Of a DNA stretch of 64,000 nt, positions 11,115 to 21,974 are shown one piece after another. How positions within the stretch are numbered: the first letter of the stretch is position 1; each line of letters opens with the position of its first letter. Under the pieces are notes generated by a model. That model had not been told where the DNA came from. It searched no databases and saw only the letters and a list, made by a program, of their open reading frames with translations. Origin of the DNA: Endomychus coccineus (taxonomy: Eukaryota > Arthropoda > Insecta > Coleoptera > Endomychidae); NCBI GenBank assembly GCA_958510875.1, contig OY294067.1, positions 55,998,039 through 56,062,038 on the forward strand, written 5' to 3'. The position numbers and the translations under genes were made by a program.

Positions 11115-12215
11115 AAGAAGTTACTTTGTGGTAAACCGTCTATGAAGAGGGGTGGGTTAGCATAAAATTTGGTACGAAGGTATGTTCGCTCCAATGACAG
11201 TGTCTACTCTATTTCAAGAGTCATGAACAATAACACTGTTGTTGCGCTTTCATTGAGGAAAAGTTCATAGCTATGTTTTACTAACTTTCTTCAACACCGT
11301 ATAGCAACAATTTAGCTTTGTATTGCACAGGAAATTCGGGTTTCGAATTACAATAGCATGTTATATAATTTGTAACTTGTTAATATATAATAAGGCCACA
11401 TTGTCTAGTAAATTACTCAGAGCCTGAATTACCGAGAAAGGCTATCTCGAAAAGGGTAGAGTGGTTAAGGTATTATTCGAAAGGGCTAGACTATAGAATT
11501 GCCAACAATTCTAACCATTAAAAAGTTAAGTCGTTGGCAGGGGCGGGATACTGAAGATTAGGGAAAAATTGAATCGAAAGCACTAGTTTATATCTAATTT
11601 CTAACATTGGCTTAATTTGATGTCGCCATCTAGCACACTTAAGTAGTCTTATATTCCTCGTAACTTTTGTAATGTTCCAGATATCTATCAGTTAATGTCG
11701 TACATTATTTGATTTCTTAGTGGGCCATCTATTCGTAGATAGCTTGAGATATCTTTTTACGATGCTGTTTGTCGGATATGTCTACCTTCAACAGAGATAG
11801 TTCAGTAACGTTGCAAACTTTCTCGTTTTACTGATGAGCTCTATGAGGAGAGCGAAACAGCTATCTAGTATCTAGAACTATTAGTTTATGACGTTACTAA
11901 TCGATGTAGATGAGGTTTAGCCGTCTGAAAAGAGGGTGGATTAGCACAAAATTTTGTCGAGGAGGTTGACTCAATGACAGTGTACTCAATTTCAAGAATC
12001 ATGAACAATTACACTATTGTTGGGCTTTCATCACGGAAACTTCATAGCTATGTTTTGCTCACTTTGTTTGAAAATAAAATCAATTTAGCTTTGTGTTGCT
12101 CGGAGATCTCGGGTTTCGAATTACAATAGCATCTTGTATAATTTGAAACTTGTTAATATATAATAATGCCACATTGCCTAGTAAATTACTCAGAGGACCT
12201 GAATTCCCGAGAAAA
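11115..12215. repeat. Direct repeats (~320 bp) flanking Penelope-type terminal sequence
   Basis: 11115-11445 and 11905-12215 are direct repeats sharing blocks such as CAATGACAGTGT, TTCATAGCTATGTTTT, GGGTTTCGAATTACAATAGC and TTGTTAATATATAATAA. The segment between (11600-11860) is homologous over about 280 bp to 43200-43480, which abuts the Penelope arms at 43.5 kb. It contains a CTGATGAGCTC...GAGCGAAAC core. The layout resembles the pseudo-LTRs of Penelope-like elements. No coding part remains. Confidence 0.6.
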
Positions 12216-12740
12216 TTAAAGTTTATTTCGAAAGTAATTACTCATTGTACCTAATATTTCTTGTTTTCTAATTAAAGTTTCATTGTTCCGGAGTATTCGC
12301 GTCAGAAATTTGTATTCCATTCATCCTGAGTAAAAAGATTATCGTTAACTCAATTATATTATTTTATTATGAGGATTAAATCGGTAACTTACTTAATAGA
12401 AATACGAACAGCTTCTTCACTTAACTCATTACAGCAAATTGGTTTTAAAAGTTTAATTCATCAAACTTTTAATCAAATTCTATACTCGTAATCAATCTAC
12501 TAAATGGATTTCCCTATAAAATAGTGAACATAGCTGAAAGGTCTTTCCCGAATTAAATACATTCTCAATCCTTTCATGTATTGTTTGAGCTGTTAGGTTG
12601 ATTAATCATCTAATATAAGATTAAATTATGTTGTAAAATTGATGAATTTCGGCGCAAATTGCTAGTATACAATATATTCATTCGATAACAAAATTATATC
12701 ATAAAAAGTACGAAATAATCACCCTTATCCAATAAAAATA
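12216..12740. other. A+T-rich stretch, nothing recognised
   Basis: No gene or clear repeat was recognised here. Confidence 0.4.
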
Positions 12741-13430
12741 TCAGAGTAAACAATTAGAAAACAAAATGTATCTGTTTAAATACTTATTTGGGGTTAGTAA
12801 TACAAACAAGGGGTTACCCTCAGCTGGAGTTAAATCTGAATGTAAGAAATTGTTTTTTGCTTACATATTTTCATCCCTCCTAAATTACCTAGAAATTTGT
12901 CCGTACTGTATTTTGAAAGTGAAAGTGAGAATAAATGGTGTGCCCTGTATTTAATATATAGTTCTGCTGATGCTGATTTTTCACTATTATTCTTATTTAT
13001 TCTTTATATGGGCAAAATGTTCTTTATAACGATTTAAAATGCTTCACAAATTCTATGTGGGTCAAACTAGAAGGAGCATTTTGACTCGTTATAGAGAACA
13101 TTTTGCCCATATAAAGAAAAATAATGGTGAAAAATCAGCATTAACAGAACATATCTTAAATACAGGTTACACTATTTTTCAAGAAAGTTTATCACACAGT
13201 ACGGACAAGTATCTAGGTAATATAGAAGGGATGGAATTGTATAAGCGAAAGAGCAATTTATTGAAATCAGATTTATCTCCAGCTCAGGGTAACCCCTTGT
13301 TTGCAGTGTTAACTCCAAACAGTATTTAAGCAGGTACATTTTGTTTTCTAATTTAGTTTACTCTGATGATGGCCTTGGTATTGTAACAGTATTTTTAGTT
13401 GATAAAGTGCTAATAATAACACTTTAATTA
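12735..13430 (+). mobile_element. Penelope-like element: GIY-YIG domain with inverted 3' copy upstream
   Basis: The frame at 13039-13329 reads FYVGQTRRSILTRYREHF, then KSALTEHILNTGY and GMELYKRKSN, a Penelope GIY-YIG endonuclease domain with the GQT-R...EH pattern. Its C-terminal coding part and 3' UTR (13190-13355) are repeated in inverted orientation at 12745-12925; for example CAAGGGGTTACCCT and AGAAAACAAAATGTA occur in both. The segment after 13360 (CTGATGATGGCC...AGTATTTTTAGT) looks like a decayed hammerhead. Reverse transcriptase is absent. Confidence 0.82.
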
Positions 13431-13479
13431 TATCAAGAAATATTGAGAATTTTTCTTTGTATAGACGCCTCGGGGGCCC

Positions 13480-14452
13480 TGGGTGTGCTCTTACCGTCTA
13501 AAACCCCTTCCTTGTGAGGTTGGCTCATAGAAAATTTGCCGTGCGTATTGGCAACACATGCTCTTTCGAATATGACGTTTATGTTGGTGTGCCCCAAGGG
13601 CCAGTACTGGGGCTTCTTTTGTTTATTTTATATGTCTCTGATATTCGTAACTATGTTCAGTCGATGATGTCTTTTTATGTCGATGATAACAAGATTTACG
13701 TAAGCCGTATCCAAAAATAGAAATTTCTTCAATAAGATTCAAACCAAATATCGATCTGGTGTAGATTATGGAAGATTCCTCTGAATATTCAAGAGAGTGT
13801 TTTATTGCACATGGGAAAGCGTAACGCCCACAACATTTACAAGTTGAATGATATCCAATTAAAGACGGTGACCGAGCACGAGGATCTTGGACTGACCATC
13901 TCGGCAGATTTATCTTGGACCCAGCAAATGAAAAAAGTAACAAAAAAAGCAAAAACTTCTGTTTACTTACTTTCTAAGGTATTTCACAAAATTTCCCCTC
14001 ATCACTTCTATAAACTTTATACCACATATACACGCCTCATTCTTGAGTTCGCAGGCCCGGTTTGGAGTATCGACTGGTCCCGTGATCCAAAGACTTTGGA
14101 GTCTGAACAACGCTATGCTACTCGAATTCCATTTGGAGTTCACAGACCGTGTTACGAAGAAAGGCTAAGCATTCTGAACGCAACAACATTTATGGAACGT
14201 CGACTTCGTGAAGATCTGATAGTGACCTACCGTATTTTAAATGGTTTATTCGAGTGCAATTTTAATCACCTATTCAGTCTTAACCAGAATCAACGTTTGA
14301 GAGGTCACGATTGGAAACTTAAAAAGGAACAATTCAAATCAAAATCACGTCAGGGCTTCCTTGCTAACAGAATTTTTTCTGAGTGGAATAATCTCCCTTG
14401 TGATGTTGTGTGTGCTACGTCAGTCAACACAAATGTCGTTATGACAAATTAA
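13480..14452 (+). mobile_element. LINE reverse transcriptase fragment (CR1-like), internally deleted
   Basis: The frame 13514-13720 has RKFAVRIGN, then GVPQGPVLGLLLFILYVSD and FYVDDNKIY, covering RT motifs B and C, with the catalytic DD kept. After a stop and deletion the protein resumes at about 13805-14452 with HEDLGLTISADLSWTQQM, then YKLYTTYTRLILEFAGPVW and FFSEWNNLP-type blocks of the LINE C-terminal region. The second frame is 215 residues and ends prematurely. Both ends are truncated and no poly(A) tail is visible. Confidence 0.82.
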
Positions 14453-14865
14453 AAATATGAAAGTATAGTTTGTGTTTTTCCCTCCAGTAGCTAGTGACTT
14501 CTTCTGTTATACAAAAAATTATTGTTAATCTTCATTGTGATCCGATTTATTGACTAATAATTGTTCCTATATGTATTACTTCACAACTTTGGACACTGTA
14601 TTTTTAGTAATTGAACCTAAATAGGTATTCTACCTCGGTTCATTACCGATATTTAATAATAATACGTCGTACCCTCAGCCACTGTTTAGTGGAGGTGGTA
14701 ACCATAGGTTCAATCAATCATGAAGTATGGATTTCGAATGACAAACTACTGATACTGCAACTACTAGAATACCCAGGTATGGAAACGGGTCGATAGAGGG
14801 AGAGGCGACCATGCAAACCATTACACTACAGAAGACGATCTCTTATTATTGATTGATTTTTTATG

Positions 14866-15137
14866 TCAAAGGATACCGCACACTTTAGTAGGGAAAGTGG
14901 CCCCCTGTCGATTTGGCTGAATTTTTGATATGTTATAGTCCAAGTCATTCCGAACAAAAAGTTCAATGGGCACAACTTTTTCTATAGGCTGGTTTTGGCG
15001 CTAGAGGCCAATGAAAACTTTCATTTGTTCTTCATTGTTAAACAACACGAAACGTTATCCTGGATAATAATGACTTTTCTGAATAATCAAGATCTAAACA
15101 GTCATTAATATGAGATACTATTAGAAGTATTGTTCAT
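14866..15137 (+). repeat. Left long terminal inverted repeat
   Basis: This is the left arm of the pair with 20216-20493. Similarity fades after about 15137, just before the TIR of the inner DDE transposon. Confidence 0.85.
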
Positions 15138-15155
15138 TGATGTCACTATAGGTGA

Positions 15156-18100
15156 TCAATTATACAGTGTGTTCCAGCTATCATGGTCAAAATAATACTT
15201 CAAGTTGATGATGAAACTCAAGAATATAACAAAATTGGTCTATCATTTTGATAGGGTTGTGTCGAATGAGTACGTAAAAACATCCGATAATTGTACTGAT
15301 GCTCAAGGAGTGTGGCGGAGAAACTCCTTTTAGCGGGTCAACAAAGCCTCCATTCGCACATTCAGCATAAATATAATAGGAAGGAAATAATGGGCTATAA
15401 CTCAATAAATATATTATATGTAACATTTAACTTACCCATTGAACCTGGTATCGTTGACCCAAATGAAAAACTCTCGACTGAACCCTAATCATTCATTTAA
15501 TGATTTACAGGGTGTTCCATCTGAGAACATATGAATATGAACAAAGAAACAAGGAGAATATGCCATAAACAGTCTAAACAATCGAAGGTTCTTCATTATT
15601 ATGTCTCTCTGCAGCGTCAGATACGGTATGAAGTATTTCGGTCGAAGGATACTTAACATTGGCAGCATGACGGGCATATCAAAGGTACCAAAGTACGCTA
15701 GCTACATGCGAACATGTACCCAATGTACGACTTCCTGATTTGCACGTACAGTAGTACCCCTGAATTGGCACACCTTCCAAACTGACATTGTACTTGATCC
15801 ACAGTTGGTATTTGATACTATTTCGATGACGAGATTTTATTCTCATCCTCAATAGACCTGGAATTTCAATACGGTCGTCGAATTCAAATAAAACGTTTCC
15901 CAAATCCTGTCTATTATCTTGTACATAAGATGGAGCTATTTTTATCTGGAAAATTCCGAATGTTAGTTCTCGTAGGTACTCCAAACTGAGAACTGGAAAA
16001 TTTAGTAATTGGTTTTCCTCCATTGGAAACCATCTACCATGTCTTCGTAGCAGACCCTCTTCTTCTATTCTCAACTGGAGTTCATTTATTTCATTGGCAC
16101 GGTTTAACATTATCTGAGCTAGCTCAGCATTGGCTCCTTCCATGGAAATTGGTTCATGATACTTATTGATTATCGCAAATGCTATTCTGATATAGTCTCC
16201 TATATGCAGAACTTGTGGCATTGGTACAGTATCTCTGAAGAATTTGAACATATTCTTTATATGACCGTTTCTAGCTTCTACAATCCATCTCGTTTTCGTA
16301 ACTAGTCTAGATGAATTTGCCTCTTCGGTTGTAAGCTGATGTTGTCCACCACCAAGTGCTACGGGTATTTTTACTACTATACCTAAGTCAGCCAAGAAAT
16401 TCTGTGCGTCACGGTATCCCCTATCTAAAATGAAAATATCACCTTCTTGGAACCAGTTCCTCAGACCCATTAAACCTCGTTCATACTCATGTCTCAACAT
16501 TGCCGCATCATTATTTCTTGAATCAGAGAAATAAGGACCGTGGACATCTAGGATATAACCATTGGGAGCAACAATCAATGCAGGTTTCAAAAGATGGTAA
16601 CCCTTGTGTACACAGTATGATTGACGTAATACTTGAAATGTCCGACTTTTGGGTATTTTTATGTACGTCCCGTCAATATAAGCTATTGCTCTTCGATAAT
16701 TTGGTTCAGGATTGTAAAGGGTGTTTGCAAAATTCGTAACATGTCTAGTAATATATTGGCCCCTCTCTATATGCTGATACCCTACATTTTGTGGAACGAA
16801 TTGTTGTAATAATGATACACGCACTTTTTGAATTGCCAAGCTCACAGCTTGACGACTGGAATAAGAAAACATGCCCATCAAGAATTGATCGGAGAATCCT
16901 TGTCGTAATTTGCACAAAAAACATAACAAATCTTTCTTCGCTATTGCTCTATTTTTCTGATGAATATTGACGCGATTGCAAAATTCAAAGAGGTCTGTAA
17001 ACTGCACTTTTTTTATTGGAGTTGACGCCTGGAACTCTTCATCAGTAAAATTATCCTCGTTATTGTATTTATTTGTTGATTTATAGTTCAGCACAGCTTC
17101 TCGTAACGATACTAACAGATGTTCATTACCTTTCAAATTGTATGGTCTTGTTATCCCTCTAAGCACATTCATAAAAGGTGGCAGAAGATGTCCCTCCTCA
17201 TTCAAATGACCACCACACATTCTGACGCGGTCAGGTGCAAACATTCCGGACTTCAGAAATACATCCAACCTACCCGAAGGTGACATTCTACCAAGATTTT
17301 CAAATCTACCACATACAAAACATGACGTATGAGAGGTTCGCAACAAAACTTTAAGTACAGTTGGATCGGGATCTTCTTCATAAGCTTGTATCTCTGAGAG
17401 AATACTCAAATAACAGTTTCGGCAAATCCTAGTCTGTTCAATAAAAGGTATTTGAGGCAATTCTAATTCATTCCTTCGACGTTCAGCAATGGATCTGCTT
17501 TCTTCGTCCAAACGTACCATTTGCCTTGGTGTTCCATTGTACTCACAAACAAAACATTCAAATCTCACTGCGAAATTATACGCCATATTCAACTTTATAT
17601 TGACATGAAGTAACAAACAAACAAAACCTTGCTAGAAACTTTGATTTGACATCATTTCCAACGCCATCTACAGAAAAATGTGTTTTCTGCAGTAAAGGGA
17701 TGCAATGTTTTCATATTATCTAGTAGGTACCCTTCAAGTTCGAGAATGAATAAACAATTTTTAAAAGAAATCTGGACTATATTTTTATACAGGGTGGGGC
17801 AATAGTGTGTCCTTCGATTTCTAGAGTTGTTCTATTGTGATATCGATTTGAAAACGAAAGTTAACTAGACAACAGAATCTAGCACAAGAATGTTTTGCAT
17901 TTACAGGGCGATACGAAAAAAATCGGGTTGGAAGGTGGAGTGCATTATTTTAAAAAGAAATATCATTAATAATGATAATAAAAATAATGATAATGATATA
18001 TATATTAGTGAATTTTTCAAACATCTACATAACTTCCATTCACCACTACACCTACTATTATTGATTGTCTCTGAATCACTTGGACGTTACGACTTTTTGG

Positions 18101-18470
18101 TCGAAATTAGGTAGTCCATTTGCAGATGCATACCTTGAAAATCCCTGACGTTAAGATGATAGATTTAGAAAGAAAATCTTTTTAAGGCCATTTTATAGAC
18201 AGACTTGTAATATTTCTCATTCTTTTTCATGGCCTAAAATTATTCAGGATGGTCGAACAATATTTTTCAGGTACGGAACTTTTCGAATATAACTTTCGAT
18301 TTCTTTTAAAAGGAACACTCCTTATATTTTTCGACTATGTGATGTAGAATACGGTGTAGAATAGGATTCATTAACATTTTTCCATTGTAGATCCCTAAGA
18401 CGATTTGTAACCATTTTCGAATTATTGCACTTTAAAAATTGTAAGTAGCTGGAACACACTGTATAATTGA
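15156..18470 (-). mobile_element. DDE-SWIM DNA transposon with 25-bp TIRs
   Basis: ACAGTGTGTTCCAGCTA at 15164-15180 is mirrored by TAGCTGGAACACACTGT at 18446-18462. With the outer bases TCAATTAT/ATAATTGA the match reaches 25 bp per end. The ends enclose about 3.3 kb with one long minus-strand gene. I could not settle a target duplication. The gene is uninterrupted, so the insertion looks fairly recent compared with the surrounding relics. Confidence 0.75.
15679..17616 (-). CDS. DDE transposase with SWIM zinc finger, intact 645 aa
   Basis: The product is a cut-and-paste transposase. Cys pairs at residues 21/24, 65/68 and 99/102 suggest N-terminal zinc-binding modules. A long linker precedes a DDE_Tnp_4-type (IS5/Harbinger-related) catalytic core: Asp315 in AYIDGTYIKIP, Asp398 in FILDRGYRD and Glu447 in WIVEARNGHIK, with spacings 82 and 48. 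The C-terminus is a SWIM finger with Cys623, Cys625, Cys635 and His637 (YYCTCK...GTCSH). All catalytic residues are present and no stop or frameshift interrupts the frame, so the enzyme may be functional. A second possible start is Met11. The superfamily label is inferred from the motifs; I cannot name the exact clade. Confidence 0.9.
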   Translation of the reverse strand: MLLHVNIKLNMAYNFAVRFECFVCEYNGTPRQMVRLDEESRSIAERRRNELELPQIPFIEQTRICRNCYLSILSEIQAYEEDPDPTVLKVLLRTSHTSCFVCGRFENLGRMSPSGRLDVFLKSGMFAPDRVRMCGGHLNEEGHLLPPFMNVLRGITRPYNLKGNEHLLVSLREAVLNYKSTNKYNNEDNFTDEEFQASTPIKKVQFTDLFEFCNRVNIHQKNRAIAKKDLLCFLCKLRQGFSDQFLMGMFSYSSRQAVSLAIQKVRVSLLQQFVPQNVGYQHIERGQYITRHVTNFANTLYNPEPNYRRAIAYIDGTYIKIPKSRTFQVLRQSYCVHKGYHLLKPALIVAPNGYILDVHGPYFSDSRNNDAAMLRHEYERGLMGLRNWFQEGDIFILDRGYRDAQNFLADLGIVVKIPVALGGGQHQLTTEEANSSRLVTKTRWIVEARNGHIKNMFKFFRDTVPMPQVLHIGDYIRIAFAIINKYHEPISMEGANAELAQIMLNRANEINELQLRIEEEGLLRRHGRWFPMEENQLLNFPVLSLEYLRELTFGIFQIKIAPSYVQDNRQDLGNVLFEFDDRIEIPGLLRMRIKSRHRNSIKYQLWIKYNVSLEGVPIQGYYCTCKSGSRTLGTCSHVASVLWYL

Positions 18471-18518
18471 CCAAATGTAACAACACCAAAGAAATAGTAT
18501 ATTGTACAACAAGTGGGA

Positions 18519-18581
18519 AAAACGACATATTTCTCACGAGCGCAGCAAATCAAGCGAGTGAGAAATATGTCGTTTTCTCAC
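18519..18581. promoter_or_regulatory. TTTCTCAC palindrome, recombinase side A
   Basis: Two perfect 19-bp arms (18519-18537 and 18558-18576) are separated by a 20-bp spacer. Each arm ends inward in TTTCTCAC or GTGAGAAA, and a third TTTCTCAC follows at 18574-18581. It lies 100 bp beyond the stop of the tyrosine recombinase gene. The same 9-mer clusters at 20093-20165 on the other side. Inverted pairs around a short spacer are what tyrosine recombinases bind, so this may be a recombination or binding site (inference). Confidence 0.55.
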
Positions 18582-18684
18582 GAATTGTACATTGTACTTT
18601 TTCTACTGATGCGTTGTTTTTAAGTATTGAGAATTAAAATACATATACAATAATACTTGTATGTCATTAACTCATTTTTATATT

Positions 18685-19857
18685 TTATTTAAAATAGTAA
18701 TTAACAGTTATATTTGAACTATTTTGTAAAGTAATTCCTGGTAGGTTGTTTTGTTTGAACATGTTTTCGGTAATTGAAATATTAGCTGCGGTCGAACTTG
18801 AAGTTGATGGGGAAACGTACTGAGCTTCCACAGCATTGTTGTGTTCAGGTTCTAATGACACTGGAGGCTGAATGGATTCTACTATACTTTTTGAAATTTT
18901 CATTTTGTTAGCTATGGAGTTGTCGATATAAGATTCAGCAACATTGCTGGATTTCCAACCCCCATGGCGTTTTAAAGTTAAAAGATCTGCCCCTGCATTA
19001 ACTAAAATAGTCACAGATGACCTTCGAAAACAGTGGCCAGTATATAATTCAGGGTTCGGTAATTGCAAAAATTTCGCTATTTCTTTCGCCATGGTGCCAA
19101 ATTTATTTATCCCCACAGGCTGTTTCGTACATTTGCTATTTTTCTAATTTTAAAAAAAAACGTGTTTCATTTGTGCATGGTCGAAGCTTCACATATTTTT
19201 TGTAAATTTGGTAGAATTCTCCTGTGACTGTGAAATTTCTAGGAACCTTGGTTTTAGTATCGGGTAATTTTATTAAAAGAGCCGAATTAAGATCTTCTAT
19301 GTCATCAATTTTTAATTTTCGAAGTTCATCACAACGGCATGCCCCTGTAAGGCCAATAGCTAAAGCAGCCTGAAATCAAAACCAAACATTCATTTTCCGA
19401 TAACAATTTAAAAATTTTCAATTCATACCTTTATCAGCAAATACTTTTCATCAGGTGCATCTTTTAAAAATTGTTGAATTTCATCAGAAGTTAATGTTTT
19501 TGACTGTTTTGGAACATATTTTTCAGATTTGCGTTTTAAAAATGCACGTAGTTTTACGTATTTTGATATATCAACACAGTTTTTAATCATTAAGGTACTC
19601 CTTAGCATCGAGTACTGAGACCATGATATTGATGATTTCAATCTTCTTGACAACTCTTCAAAATAAACTAACAAGGTATTTTCGGAACAAGAATTTATCT
19701 TGGCTTTCATTTTCCAGTCCATAAAGTTTCTGTAATCGATTTCATATTTTTCTCTTGATGTGCTTGGTAGCAAATTATTGCAAACATCTATTGCTTTCTG
19801 AATAATTTCTGGAGGTGTATTTACCGACTCTAAATCTTCGTATTCCATTATATTCAA
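18685..19857 (-). pseudogene. Tyrosine recombinase (Crypton-like/phage-integrase fold), frameshifted
   Basis: There are two exons on the minus strand. Exon 1 runs 19857-19429 (143 aa, ending CTGATAAAG|GTATGA). A 59-bp intron (19428-19370) ends in TTTCAG. Exon 2 runs from 19369 to the stop at 18685, phase 0. The N-terminal part has a SAM-like, core-binding look (EKYEIDYRNFMDWK). The catalytic fold shows Arg in GLTGACRCDELRKL, then GHCFRRSS (HxxR), HGGWKSSNVAESYID (His/Trp and the nucleophile Tyr). One base appears lost near the A9/T-rich run at 19145-19165, so exon 2 changes frame between TRFFLKLEK and KCTKQPVGINKF. Apart from that break all signature residues are kept. The break could be a sequencing error at the homopolymer. 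It does not look like a host gene, because it sits inside the long inverted repeats. Confidence 0.82.
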
Positions 19858-20092
19858 TATTTAATGAATCTGAACTGTTTATATTATAACAAATAACAAT
19901 AAAACTATTTTCGTTGGGTAAGTTGACAGCAATAATTATGCAGTGCTTCGGTTTTGTTGTTATAGAAACGCCAACAATGGGCTACTTGGATATTGCACGC
20001 GAATCGTCGGCGTAGCGTTGTCAACGTGGAGAACGTGTCATATCAATCTGACTTGTAACAATTCATGACTGACTTGGGTCATCGTGATAACA

Positions 20093-20165
20093 GTGAGAAA
20101 TTATTTCTCACTGTGAGAAATTATATCTCACTGTATTGGCGGATATTTCTCACTGCGTGAGAAAT
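20093..20165. promoter_or_regulatory. Cluster of six GTGAGAAAT/ATTTCTCAC motifs
   Basis: Motifs lie at 20093-20101(+), 20103-20111(-), 20113-20121(+), 20123-20131(- , one change), 20145-20153(-) and 20157-20165(+). The first two make a perfect 21-bp palindrome centred at 20102. The cluster lies upstream of the recombinase start, between the gene and the right inverted repeat. It may serve as promoter operator, transposase/recombinase binding array or crossover site; the sequence alone cannot decide. Confidence 0.55.
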
Positions 20166-20215
20166 CTTTCGTTTTGAACGTATGAAAGCGATGAGAGAAG
20201 TGGCACATTGTATAG

Positions 20216-20493
20216 CATCCGTAGAAAAAATAATTTTAACAGTATGTCATAGTAATGACTGTTTAGATCTTCATTATTCAAAAAAATGATTATTATCCAG
20301 GATAACGTTTCGTGTTGTTTAACAATGAAGAACAAATGAAAGTTTTCATTGGCCTCTAGCGCCAAAACCAGCCTATAGAAAAAGTTGTGCCCATGGAACT
20401 TTTTGTTCGGAATGACTTGGACTATAACATATCAAAAATTCAGCCAATTCGACAGGGGGCTACTTTCCCTACTAATGTGTGCGGTATCTTTTC
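20216..20493 (-). repeat. Right long terminal inverted repeat
   Basis: This is the reverse complement of 14866-15137, with substitutions but long exact blocks such as TTTTCATTGGCCTCTAGCGC. Confidence 0.85.
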
Positions 20494-20499
20494 TATGAT

Positions 20500-21465
20500 T
20501 TTACCTTAAATTTCTCGAGGAAGTGATTTCTCTGCAGGAACCTTCCTGTTTATGCCCGGAATATGAAAATTTTCATGTAAATGCTAAACCATTTTGAGAG
20601 GAGAAGAGTCAATTTTGAATAACTAACTATTGATCTTGTGTCGCAATATTTAAGACCATTGAAAGTTTTACTATTTAATAAAGCCTTCTACAACGTTGAG
20701 GTATTCATGAACGGCGATTGTAAATGATGTAATTTTAAGTTATTTACTTACAATTTTATATGTGTAATGTGAGATTGAGTCAATTTTACATATGTTCTGT
20801 AAATATTGAATAACGTCTAATTGTATTACCCATTTGACTTTCTTAAACAATTGAAAAAAGTTGTTATACCTCCCAAGCTATTGAAATAAAGGTCTTTCTC
20901 AGCCTGTGGAATTGTAAATTGTAACGACCAAGGACGATGCTCTCCAATGTGACCCATATTCAAGACGCAACAGCACTGTTCTTGACTGAAATTGTATAAA
21001 ATGAACAAGATAAAATGTTGACAATTCCATTGAAGAAACATTTCATATTAGAAACATTTGAAAGAAGTTAGAGATGTTGATTATGGCTACATCAGTTCAA
21101 ATGATTGAACGGTATCTGTACACATTTCTTACGCCTCACTTGGCCGGAATACATCTTTTTGATCTCTTTCCGGCTATTAGCTATCTCTCTGGTGAGTCTT
21201 TTGTAAGCGGTGTATAGGGTCACCATGCTCCGACCCTCCCAGTAGCTTAAACTGTCTATGCGGATTGAACAAAGGGATAGCAGAAAATTTTATATTTCGC
21301 TCAATTGGACTGATCTAATTTTATCTCTCGTGTATCGCAGGTATTTTTAGAAGTTCTTTGTAAAGTCAGCTGCCCTAATCCATGAATGTTGATATAATTC
21401 AAATGTAGAGTGGATAATTTCCACGAAAGCTACGAAAATAATGAGCAACGGTACGTATTCCTAGA
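20500..21465. other. Intergenic, nothing recognised
   Basis: I see no supported gene or repeat boundary here. Confidence 0.4.
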
Positions 21466-21890
21466 TCAGACCTGGGCAAAGCATTTAAATAATATAATAC
21501 TATTTAAATAATTACTTTCAACTATAGAAAAGTGATTAAATTCTTATTACTAATAATAATATTTAAGTAAAAAATGCTATCGTTAAATGAAACAATATGT
21601 TGTTTAACCACATAGTAGTATTTTCAATTTTACAATATGGATAATATTGAAGTACAAGTAAAATTACTTCAAGTGTTTGAATACTTTTCAGTAATTAATC
21701 ACTTGATAAAAAGAATTTAACTACTTTAGATAGTAATTAAATACTCAAAAGTATTTAAATATTTGGATAAGTAATTGTATGCAAAGAAAACTAAGAAATT
21801 ATTTGAAAATATTTAATTACTTATTAGTATAATATTATAAAGAGTAATCAATAACTTTTGCTGCATGTAGGCCTAGGTATCACTATATTC
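21466..21890. repeat. A+T-rich fold-back block, MITE-like
   Basis: The block begins CAGACCTGGGCAAAGC and closes near GCTGCATGTAGGCCTAGG, an imperfect inverted match. The inside is nearly pure A+T with many TATTTAAATA-type palindromes. The CAG-CCTGGGCAAA tip is like hAT-type MITEs. No exact target duplication was found. Confidence 0.4.
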
Positions 21891-21974
21891 TTGTTTTGTA
21901 AATTTAGATAATAAACACTTGACTATTATCTCAAATTACATCATGAATTAATTTATAAGTATGTTATTTTAAAT

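Larger units (their letters stand above)
14866..20493. mobile_element. Composite element with ~265-bp terminal inverted repeats
   Basis: 14866-15137 and 20216-20493 are inverted copies at high identity. The outer tips read GGATACCGCACAC on the left and GTGTGCGGTATC on the right. Other shared blocks are GACTTGGACTATAACATATC (right strand), GGTTTTGGCGCTAGAGGCC and AACGTTATCCTGGATAATAA. TATG occurs on both sides (14862-14865 and 20494-20497) and could be the target duplication. Inside lie a DDE-SWIM transposase gene with its own short ends (15156-18470) and a tyrosine recombinase gene (18685-19857). The simplest reading is a recombinase-bearing inverted-repeat element of about 2.3 kb, later invaded by the DDE transposon. 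Confidence 0.75.

Noticed and set aside
16500..16739. Plus-strand frame inside the DDE-SWIM gene
   Set aside because: It is opposite the intact transposase frame, which has all catalytic motifs.
17785..17810. ACAGGGTGGGGCAATA as another transposon end
   Set aside because: It resembles common insect element tips, but no inverted partner was found in range.
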